NCBI RefSeq assembly: GCF_001039355.2
Contig: NW_019774425.1
Span: 458,831 to 522,830 of the forward strand
Reading direction: 5' to 3'
Length of the DNA: 64,000 nt
From: Lingula anatina
Lineage: Eukaryota; Brachiopoda; Lingulata; Lingulida; Lingulidae
The notes under the pieces were generated by a model. The model was given only the letters and a program-made list of their open reading frames with translations. It made no database searches and was not told the origin of the DNA. The translations under genes were made by a program, and so were the position numbers. Below are positions 54,750-64,000 of the stretch, piece after piece (the stretch's first letter is position 1; each line of letters starts with the position of its first letter).

Positions 54750-57700
54750 ATGATTTCAAAAACAGTCCAGGTTGCATTGAAACTGATCAAATCTGAACTC
54801 CTAGGGAATGGTGAGTATTGGGTTTAAAAAAGCTTTTGACTTTCAGCTGTTTCTCGGTATAGCTTTAATTTTCATGGTTATTATTAACATTTTCGTCTTT
54901 CAGGTGTTCAATTATGTAGAACTGTATAAGTCAAAGTCACCAAATTCAGCTGCATTTAATGATAAATAAATAATAATAATCAGTTAATTAAACATAGCAA
55001 CCAAAAAGCTAGGTTAAAGTTGTACAAATGTGTAAGTGCAAATAAAAAATTTAAAGACAAACCAATTGTCTTTTTGATTTAATTAATTGTCTTTTTGATA
55101 TACAAATTAATGAATCATTTTATTTTCACATCTTAAACTTTAATGGTTTATAATTCACTTTTAAGATCTTCGACAGAAACCAATTGTGAAATATATTCTA
55201 TATGCACCAGCTGAATACATTATTATCATTATGTATAACATTTAACACCTTGTATCGTAACTTTGAAATAGACGAATATATACCATTCTGCATATGATTT
55301 TAAATTTACATGATAATGTGAGTACACTATAGAATGTTTCCCTTTAAAAAGTTAGCAATGCCGTGTAGCAAATTCACGTTTTGATCATATCTCATACTTT
55401 TTTTGAGATGTTCATCATTCTTTCATCTTGACATTTTCATGTTTCATTCGCATCTTCTTTCACAAGTACTTGGAAAATTATGAAAATGGTTCGATAAAAC
55501 AACTTGGCTACGAACATTTTCCTCTTACTTTAATTGCAGGATTTTCTTCGTTCAAAGTGAAGGACCTATCCCCGATACTAAAGAGAAAAGTAAAATGCAA
55601 GAAAACAACAAGACGCAAAAATAATAAAAATGGTAGGTGGGCTCTTTTTAAGGAAGATTGAATGTATACTTAAACAACTTGAAACGTTTTCTCCTTGTTT
55701 AAACATTTGTGATTTTTTTTTGCATTCGCACAACTTATGAATGTGTGAATGACCTTGCTATTGAATATTTAGTTTGGCTACGTAGTTAGTGCTAATTTTA
55801 CCCACAGATTCGAAGTGCCCACGACGCCTGAGCCTCGAAAACCTAAATAAACTTTGTGAAGAAATTAAGAGCTTTCGCATAGAAATGAGAGGTAAGACTA
55901 AAAATGAAGAGATTTTTTTTTTCAGAATTAAGCGACATTTGTAATTGATCAGTATTACGCCTGTATTATACCAATGAATATACTAATTATTTTAATTATT
56001 TAGCGGGATTAGCTGAGAAAGACCACAGAATACAAAATTATTCCCAGGTTTGCGAAAGAAAGAGATGGGGGCCATGCAAAATTGATGTGAATTTTAATGC
56101 GGATATGCGTTTCATTTGTATCTGAATTGTAAAACTTGAATGATGTTTTACGGAAATGTATAAAAAGACGAATTTCTGGCCAGCAAGTATACCTTTACAG
56201 GGCAATATTAACACGCACGAGGCAAACACGCACGTGCAAAGATTACAAATAGAACCTATCTGGTTTAGTTTTGCCACAGTAGATACATGTACGTTTGTGC
56301 TGAAATGATATCTCGGAAATCTTGCAACGCCAATTTCAAGAGAACCGACGGTTAAGTCACATTCACACACTTTTTCTTGGTTGAGTGATGGAGGCGGAGT
56401 GAATAATTTAAAATTTTTTTCATTAAGGCTCAATGAAATTGTTATTTCTTATTTTGGTATTTTCATCCTTACTCTTAGTTATTCGTATTTCATATTGGTT
56501 AACTTTCTATTCAGAAAAACTTGGATGCAAGTCTCCAACATTTAACCGAAAGAGTGCCCTCAGGAAATCAGTTAAAGCGATGTTCCGAGCAGGACCAAAA
56601 TTTCAGTCGTGTTTAAAAAGGTAAAATTGCTTTTTTTGTCTATTAATTATGGACTTTCAATGCAGACTTTTCTGCATATGTAAGTTAAAGTTTCAGTGCA
56701 ATCTGCACGAACTTGAATTATTCATACCAGTAATATAAGGCATCTTATTAATAAAAAAAAAAACGTTATGATGACGTTCCGGAGTAACATAAGGTTGGTC
56801 AAATTCTCATGACTCTTACTGTTGATTGTAAAATTTTTTGACAAGCAATCTTTTTGTATTCAAAACAACCTATAGTATGATTTTATGTCTTCTACGTTTG
56901 TTATTGTATTTTTATCATTTGTATTTTGATGTAATCTAGGGGCGTATACATTGCAACCCTCCTCTACCATAACGACAAAATCCTGGTCACTAAAAGGGGG
57001 ACGTTGCCGACTTTCAAAATTGATGACGACTTCCCAAGTGCAAGTTTTAATGCTGATTTCCATTGGATGATGAAGGTATTTAAGATTCTCTCCATATTTT
57101 TTATAATGATGCAGACAAAATGTGTTTTGAAGTGTCTCATTGTTGTTATGATGTTTATTATTGTTATTTTCGTCTTTCAGGTGTTGAATTATGTAGAACT
57201 GTATAAGTGAAAGTCACCAAATTCAACTGGGTTTAATAATAATAATAATAATAATACATAATTAAACATAGCAATCAAAAAAGGTTGAAGTTATACAAAT
57301 TTGAAGGTGCAAATAAAAATTAAAGAGAAAAGATTTACTTTAAGATCAAAATAAGCACAGGTCCCAAAAAGCTAGTTAAAAGAAAATGGAGTAGGAGTCT
57401 TGTGGAATCTTTCAACTTAAATATTTGGCAACTGAAGGTAGATTGAGTGTTTTATTTCTTCTCTATACAGTTAACTCCCATTTAAAATATTATCTTGCAT
57501 ATACTGTATGAGGGATCCCGACCAGTACCACTTCCACGCCAACCACCCCCTTAGATAGTCAGCGGTTTCCTCTTCCATAATTGGAATTGGAAGCTTCGAA
57601 GTACGAGCCCTTCGATCTCCCTGGTTCATCTACTCTAATGAGGGCGATACAACATCGTCGCTTTGCTCGATAAACTCAATCAGATTGCTCGATGAAAACC

Positions 57701-60700
57701 ACTAGAATAATTTTTTATCAAAGCACAGCCCTTATACATAACCAACCTTTCAGCATTTCCTATATATACATACTTGTAAAGGAAATCTTTTCTAAAGAAC
57801 TAAATGTGTTTTTTCTAGGCTACCTAGGAGGCATGGCCTTGTCGCATGATATACTAATAAGATGATAATTTATTAAACCAATAAAATACACAAAATATAT
57901 AATATATAATATATAATATCGGGAATCTTTTGCCTTGTAAAAGCAGTTATGTTATCACTTCCTGCAATCCTCTGCATGAATGTCACATGATGTTGATACG
58001 AGATGATTAACATAATTTAGTGCTTCATTCCATTTTTCATTTGCATGGAAACGTTGACTATATACAAACTACTGTATGACAAGGTTGTACAACTGTATGT
58101 ACCTCAGCATATGAAATAACAACACTGACAAGAGGCAAATTTTAGGTTTCCAGAAAAGTTTCGTTTTAAAATATAATAAAATCAAGTAAATGAATCAAGA
58201 AATAGCCGCCATGAGGTAAGGCGTAATGGTGTCTGTATATATCGATGCTTATTGGTGTTCATTTAAATGTGATATTATATAAAAACTGCCTTGCAATCAA
58301 ATGAGGGTTTAAAATATATTGTCACGCTGGTTTTACGAAGAAAAAGATTCTCGAATGTTTCTCAACTTATGTATTGCGAAATACTTTACAGCATAGTGTT
58401 ACAGTATTTACTACAGGTACCTTTAATTCTAAATAAAACATACTTATGCAACTAAAGCCAATTAGTGTTACGATATGGATAACCAAAGGCTAGTAAGATG
58501 ATATTTGAGAGGCAGATATTATGTAATATTGTATAATATCATAGACTGTTAAGTTAGCGGATATTATAAAAACAAAGCACTGTTTTGAATTATAATATGA
58601 CGTGTCCGAAACCTAAATAATATGAATTAAGAAGTTTAGAATGACAAAAAACATTATTTATTACATAATCTGATCGATAAGATTTAAAAGAGTCATTTCT
58701 TCAGAAGAGAGGGTGAATTATTTTCTAAATGCTGGTTGGTACATGTACTGAATCAGCAGTGATCACCCAAGATGTGTTGTGCTGAAAGCAATTGCCGTTA
58801 CGTAGCAAGTTTATGATGGGATATGTTAAGGGTTGTCTAGTACACTTGCACTAGATTTCTCAAACCAACCTCTACCAGTACTATAGCACAGAATAATCAC
58901 CAAGACTGTTGGATTGTGGTAAGCGAACCCCAGTTACTTTTCCCAGGAGGATATACGAGAAAAAAGCTTATACGTCTTTTACTTGAATAATATTCTGGTA
59001 ATATCAGTTACTCTACTTAATTCTATTGTCTTTAATCTCGAATTTTTGTCATAATTTTATTAATTTTTGTCATAATTTTATTAATATAATGCGTGCACAA
59101 GTTTGGAACAAAAATTATGTATTTTTCAGTTTGTTTGAAATATCTTCCCAATGGTGCCCAATATATGGAAATTATTGTCTTTTGAAGGTTGCGTTTTCAT
59201 GGAAAGATTCGAAAACTTTACTACAGGACATAGAAAGCACTGCAAATTCACCCGTCATGGAATTTCGCAGAAAGATGCTTCTGGCCGCTGTAGACTTGCA
59301 GGTATGGAATGCTGAAAATAAGACGAAAAATGAGGGAGAGACCAGGCATGAGTAGATAGGAAACTGTTTTGTCAGATTTGATTTACTCCACTTCCACAAA
59401 TATACCTCAAGTCAGGTAATCGAGCCCACGTTGACACATCCGCACACGCACGCGCGTACATGCACACACACACACACACACACACACACACCAAAACGAT
59501 GATTCTATGCTTTGTTATATATAAAAAAATACACATTGCTGTTACTCTCTCTTTCTGATTTCTAAGTTCTCTGTTTTTATTTCAAATACCATACTTAGGC
59601 TTCGCTAGGCATTAAGGACCTTGGTCAATTCTTCTACAAACCTATCAAATGCAGTGAGGATTGCACAGTCTTGGTGACAGTCAGCGAACTTGCCAAATAC
59701 GAACAATGCAACAGTAATTTAGAATGGACTTCATTAAACAACATCGTGAAAAAAGTTTCTACTTTAGATGGTGAGGAGCTTGGACCATCGGAAGTTGTTC
59801 TGAGTAAGGTTAATGTAAGTATGCAGCTATTGAGATAAATTATGTGCTAGTTTTTGTTTAGCCAAAAAATATACCAAAGAAAATAGGCTGGTATCTCTTG
59901 TGTCTTTAGGCAATCAGATTAAAAGATTAACACTCCTCCTGCTGGTGTTGATTAAAAAAACGCAAAAGCTACTGATTATACGAGTACTTTGGAAACATGA
60001 GGAGGCGTGTTCATCTGTTAAACTGATTGCATTCAAGAGAGTCCACGGAGAGTTAGATCGATCTACGTTGTTTCATTGGGAACGAGCCCTTTAATAACAT
60101 TTTTTCATTAAACATTTATAAAAAGTTTGAAAAAAGCAATGTTATCTAAATCAGTTGGAAAAAAAAGGTAAAATAAAATGTGAAAATAAGAATTCAATAC
60201 ATTTTTTTTGTATAGGAGATGATCTTATCTCATCAGAGGAGCAATGCCGTTTTACCCAGGGGCTTGTATATGGGCTACCTAAAACTGAAGAGCAGCATGA
60301 ATCAGATGAATATCCTGGTTTCTAACTCTTTTGTTAATGTCTTACCCTATGTCAAGATCAGAGAATCGCCGGATGTAACCAGGTTAGTAAGCGCTGTATA
60401 TATATATACATGTATATTCAATCAGCCTTAGTATATAGGCCCCTTTGAAGAAAACAGAAAGGTGAAAAATGAAGTTAAAGATATAGTCGCGAATTCTACT
60501 TTTATTAAATCTCTGATGACAGAAAGTGATAAATCAATGCCTAGTAAAGACGGTTTTGAAAATTACTTTCTATGAAAATGCAGTTTTGCCGTGTTTCGTC
60601 TAAAACAGTTGACTGTGTCTATAAAGGATAAAACTAAATTGAAGATTTTATTAATGGCTAAAATATTACAATAAAAGTCAAACAACTAAAAATAATGACA

Positions 60701-61914
60701 TTTATGTTGTTTGTGTGAAAACAGATAAAGCTAGTAATTGTTATTTTATTTTGTAAGTTGCTAGACTCGTGTTTTAAATTAACTTCCAAGTGAATAAACA
60801 ATTCTTCCGCTAACTTACTTTTAATGAAATAATAAAAAAATGTTAAATGGGCCTATATACTGAGAATGAACGAACTGCAAAAAGAGGAACATTTTTTCAC
60901 TTTGCGAATCTATACACGGGAAGTGCTTTACTGCTACTTCAAATTGCATATCATTGTTCCCAATTGATTTTCAAATGTAATATATGGAACTAATAATCCA
61001 TTTATAAGATGGAAAAATCTAGCAGTCAGATTCAGTTATAAATCAGTAATAATTCAGTTATAAATATAAAAAAATCTACTTGATTAATTTACATGATTAT
61101 TATTTATTTTTGTAGAGAGGAATGGGAATTTATTAGAAACCTTGGAAACGATGTGCCCCAAATAAAACCAAAGCCATCTCAGCAACATTTCAGAGAAGAT
61201 CTGAATCTTGCGTCAGTGAAATTGTTAAACTCATTAAATGTCAGCAAACACTACACCAGATCCCACAGACTCTACGACAGTGAAGTCATTCGCCTCAACC
61301 AAGACGTGAGTTTCATTCCATTGCTGCCCCCAGTGGACTGTGTATGCACTGGTCCCGCTCAGCAAGAAACGCCTTTGGCCAAGAGCAAATATATGCCAAT
61401 ACAGGCTTTTGAAATCAGTAAGTGCTATTCACATATAACATTAGTCTTCAAATAACGATTGCTTGTTCCTTTTTTTTCTTCTGGGCAACTCTACTATAAA
61501 ATCCGGAACGCAATTTAAACAAACAGTATTTGACTGTCATAATTTAGAACTACATTGTTATTACAGTGAATTCTTTCCAACCCATCTTTTTACAGCGAAA
61601 AACCCCATATTAATCCCGCAGTCATATTACCTAGTTATTTTTATACTGATAAAATTATAAAATATAAATCTTTGTCTTCCAGCAAACTTAGGCACATACC
61701 AGCACGAATACATGGGCCTTTTAAACACCACATCATCTGCGCTAGAGGTCGACTTACATCGGTCAAAACTTGCGAAAAGAGAGGTACAAATGATTATAAA
61801 AATATAATTTTGCAGATTTGACTTTATATGTAGAATCTACTTGAATAGCAGGGTGATAATATCATTTGTGACAGATATCTAAACCTGGTCATAGGAAATT
61901 ATTTCCAGATCATA

Positions 61915-61946
<32 letters not shown>

Positions 61947-63050
61947 TTTATTTCTTAAAACCGCACTACACTAGCGTCTCAGTGCTGTTTACAGGTAAAA
62001 TTATTAGGATTACAACTTATTATATATATAATAAAAGCTAAGGTAAAAAAAAAAACAATTAAAATAATTAAAACTGGTTAAAATAGTAATGGTCTGAACA
62101 ATAAAACTTTTTTCTGATAAAATGAGAAGATATCAATTAAAATACTATGCAAATAAGAATGTTTTTAAATCTTTTTTAAAAACCTCAACACTGTCAATAG
62201 TCCGAATGTGTGAGGGTAATTGATTCCATAAAATTGGTGCTGAAATTGAAAATGCCCTGTGGCCGTAGGTTTTGGTTGTTTTTTTATTATCATTTCTGAT
62301 AAAACAAGGAGTGGAGGTGGATCTGGTAGACCTGGTGAGACTGGGTGTACTTGGATGTAGCATCGAGTTAAAATATGAGGGGCATTCACCTCTAGTGAAT
62401 TTAAAAACAAACAACAGTAATTTAAANAGGTAGTAATTCTTCTATGCATTCCTTTGTGAGGTTAGTTGGAAGGATGTCCAATTCTGATGATTTTGGCTTA
62501 GAGGCGTTTATCAGCTTTTTTATTAGTTCGGGAGTAGCGATGGTAAAATCTCTGAAAAAACTCGGAGCTGTAGGAGGATCAACTTCTTGTATAATGGAGT
62601 TGTTAATTCCGCTTTCAAAGGATTTTCGAAGTTTTTCTATTTTGTTATTAAAAAACTCCAGGAACACAGAACAAATGAAAGAAATTATAATATAAATGAA
62701 AGAAATTATGACAGTTTGCAGTAAATAGATAAATCACTGAAAATTGTTTATATATCGTGGTAGAATAATTCAGCTTTACTTGGGAATCGGGGTATTACAC
62801 ATTGAAGATTTTTACTATAATTTAAGCAATTTTTTGTATTTCGTTCATCATTTCTCTTTTTTCGTCTATTTAGGCTTTTTCTACAGAAGAGGTAGTAAGT
62901 GCCAATGAAATTTCGGGAAAATTATCCAAATATCAGCAGGACTTGGAGGACGCGTGGGAAAGCAAACGCTGGACAAAGAAGGTGGTAAAGATTGCCTTAG
63001 ACAAGACCCAAACACGAGGTATCTCGCTGGATAAACTTTTATGCAACTGA
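54750..63050 (+). CDS. Unrecognised protein with two tandem Nudix-like, probably inactive, domains
   Basis: Eleven phase-matched exons: 54750-54810, 55540-55632, 55808-55891, 56515-56620, 56940-57075, 59188-59301, 59599-59814, 60216-60382, 61116-61417, 61683-61783, 62874-63050. They total 1,557 nt (518 residues). The first 115 residues are basic, with a Lys/Arg cluster (KRKVKCKKTTRRK) that could be a nuclear-type signal. Residues of about 115-270 and 285-450 look like two copies of one fold. RGVYIATLLYHNDKILV..TLPTFKI pairs with RGLYMGYLKL..NILV..VLPYVKI, and FRRKMLLAAVDLQASLGI with FREDLNLASVKLLNSLNV. The strand-helix order and the LQASLGI ending recall Nudix hydrolases, but the catalytic REUxEE glutamates are absent in both copies. 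I do not recognise the family. The gene model is an inference from splice sites and an open frame; first-exon choice is the least certain part. Confidence 0.65.
54885..55070 (+). repeat. First copy of a duplicated intronic segment
   Basis: Located in intron 1 of the downstream gene. It begins with a splice-acceptor-like tract (ttttcgtctttcag), then an open stretch reading VFNYVELYK and continuing to a stop, then AATAAA-containing sequence. It is closely matched by 57155-57335. Confidence 0.8.
57155..57335 (+). repeat. Second copy of the duplicated intronic segment
   Basis: Located in intron 5 of the same gene. It has the same acceptor-like tract, an open stretch reading VLNYVELYK then TGA, an (AAT)n expansion at about 57237-57256, and AATAAA further on. 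Read in phase 0 after the exon ending HWMMK, it would make an alternative terminal exon adding nine residues. Confidence 0.8.
57336..59187 (+). other. Remainder of intron 5 of the downstream gene
   Basis: About 1.85 kb of A+T-rich sequence. A more complex patch at about 57,505-57,710 looks like part of an old interspersed repeat, but it has no ORF or recognisable terminal structure. An (ATAATAT)n run lies near 57.9 kb and a 21-bp tandem pair at about 59,043-59,084. Confidence 0.45.
59463..59491. repeat. (CA)n microsatellite
   Basis: About 14 uninterrupted CA units, preceded by a degenerate CACG-rich stretch, lie between exons 59188-59301 and 59599-59814. Confidence 0.95.
61913..61946. repeat. 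(TAA)n microsatellite, LINE 3' tail
   Basis: About ten TAA units abut the LINE 3' end; they are most simply the element's own tail. Confidence 0.85.
62427..62427. other. Single-N assembly junction inside the LINE
   Basis: One undetermined base replaces the central reverse-transcriptase part of the LINE. This suggests unresolved repeat sequence of unknown length rather than a true one-base ambiguity. Confidence 0.85.
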
Positions 63051-64000
63051 GACAAGAATCTCCCGAGGTGTTATGTAAATACTGTGAACTGTGATATGTA
63101 ACATTTACCTGTGATGCAGAACACATCTTTCCATCTTTTGACACGTGCGTCGAAAGAGCCATTCCACTCAGTGTAATTAAGTTTAAATTGTTTAAAAAGG
63201 TTGCGCTCTCTTTCTGTGTGTTCCCGTATTTTATTCAAAGTTTTAGTGTTTACACATGTGGTATTCGGTGCATTGCATCCGCATATGAACTACCTGATAT
63301 GAACTACCTGATTACGGGATCACCTTCTTCTTAAAATTTGTCACGCAACACTGACAGCAAATGGTGATATACATGTATCTTTGAAAATAGCAGTACTTAC
63401 CGAATAGAACGAATAGAACAGCTTACATATCTAAGGAAAATTTAGCAAGCAGGAAACTTGATAAAAAAAGAACTAAAAACTAAATCGATATTACTTTTAA
63501 ATTATTCAATTTCTTATGACAAGGAAAATTGATTTTATGCACAGAAATTTAATTATATGAACATCTAAATCGTTCTCATTTATATAGATATTTTCATCTC
63601 AAGATATTTTTTATGCTGAATTATGGATTATGTAAATTAATTTATTCAATTTGATACATATTTTCATAGCCATTAATGACGAGGAATCTTCAAATCTTTT
63701 TAAAGATTTTAAAATAGGCAAAAGGTGATTATAGTTTTTCAAAGAGCGACAGAACATTACAATCGCACTACTTTCTTAATTATAACGGTCCTCAATTCAG
63801 CTGACTTACTTTTCTTAACCACAATCATCATTAAATCACAGCCGATTTGTTTTTTGTTTATCTTTGGATAAAATGAACTGTGTTACAGACATAAGTGTTT
63901 ACATAATATTCTTGACATATAATGTCGGAGCCATGCTTTTGTTTTGATGACATTCATCGTTGAAAAAAGTTTATTTTACAAATATGACCAGTGTAACAAA
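63051..64000. other. 3' flank of the downstream gene
   Basis: This is the probable 3' UTR and intergenic sequence. I see no convincing AATAAA close to the stop, no ORF of note and no repeat beyond short A+T-rich runs. Confidence 0.5.

Larger units (their letters stand above)
61913..62672 (-). mobile_element. Non-LTR retrotransposon (LINE, CR1/L2-like) fragment with a gap
   Basis: The element is on the minus strand in intron 10 of the downstream gene. The higher-coordinate part (about 62428-62667) encodes an RT-leading segment: FFNNKIEKLR, then ATPELIKKLINASKPKSSELD and ILPTNLTKECIEELLP. The lower part (62145-62414) encodes the usual C-terminus after RT: CPSYFNSML, YGHRAFSISAPILWNQLP, FKKDLKTFLF. 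The central RT domain is missing exactly where an N sits (62427). The 3' end reads through AAATAAATATT into a (TTA)n tail, typical of such LINEs. The copy is truncated and cannot be active as assembled. Confidence 0.85.

Noticed and set aside
57505-57710. Complex non-A+T-rich patch considered as a tRNA-derived SINE or tRNA
   Set aside because: No A-box/B-box pair and no cloverleaf could be made out, and it has no ORF.
59026-59355. 109-codon plus-strand ORF
   Set aside because: Only 59188-59301 behaves as an exon (acceptor, donor, phase, repeat similarity). The rest is intron, including a 21-bp tandem repeat.
1-64000. CRISPR arrays, operons, ribosome binding sites, rRNA or tRNA genes
   Set aside because: The window is eukaryotic with spliced genes. 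No regularly spaced direct repeats with unique spacers and no recognisable structural RNA were seen.

Overview
The window is animal (metazoan) nuclear DNA: A+T-rich, with small coding exons joined by GT-AG introns and many microsatellites. Protein similarity, the dense simple repeats and a LINE 3' end with a (TTA)n tail fit a lophotrochozoan invertebrate, perhaps a mollusc. The species cannot be fixed from sequence alone.

Layout. (1) 1-15.5 kb, minus strand: 21 coding exons of RALGAPB, the beta subunit of the Ral GTPase-activating complex. The start codon is at 15429 and the gene runs off the left edge after about 1,185 codons. (2) Nested on the plus strand in the largest RALGAPB intron is a complete uninterrupted ORF for an unrecognised 193-residue single-pass membrane protein (3339-3920). 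The same intron holds a palindromic MITE-like element (2032-2281). (3) About 15.96-16.29 kb is a head-to-head promoter region between RALGAPB and the next gene. (4) 16.3-52.6 kb, plus strand: TRIP11/GMAP-210, a long coiled-coil golgin, from its N-terminal amphipathic membrane-sensor exon to its C-terminal GRAB (Arf-binding) region. It has 24 exons and about 2,291 codons once a 1.2-kb duplication around a single N at 46748 is discounted. (5) 54.6-63.05 kb, plus strand: an 11-exon TATA-box gene for an unrecognised protein of about 518 residues. It reads as two tandem, catalytically dead Nudix-like domains. Its introns hold a duplicated terminal-exon-like segment and a minus-strand LINE fragment interrupted by a second N (62427). 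(6) 63.05-64 kb: no gene seen.

RALGAPB acts in Ral GTPase signalling and TRIP11 in Golgi vesicle tethering, so their head-to-head placement suggests shared promoter use rather than shared pathway. The items most worth follow-up are the tandem pseudo-Nudix gene, the nested membrane-protein gene, and the TRIP11 duplication, which is probably an assembly artefact.
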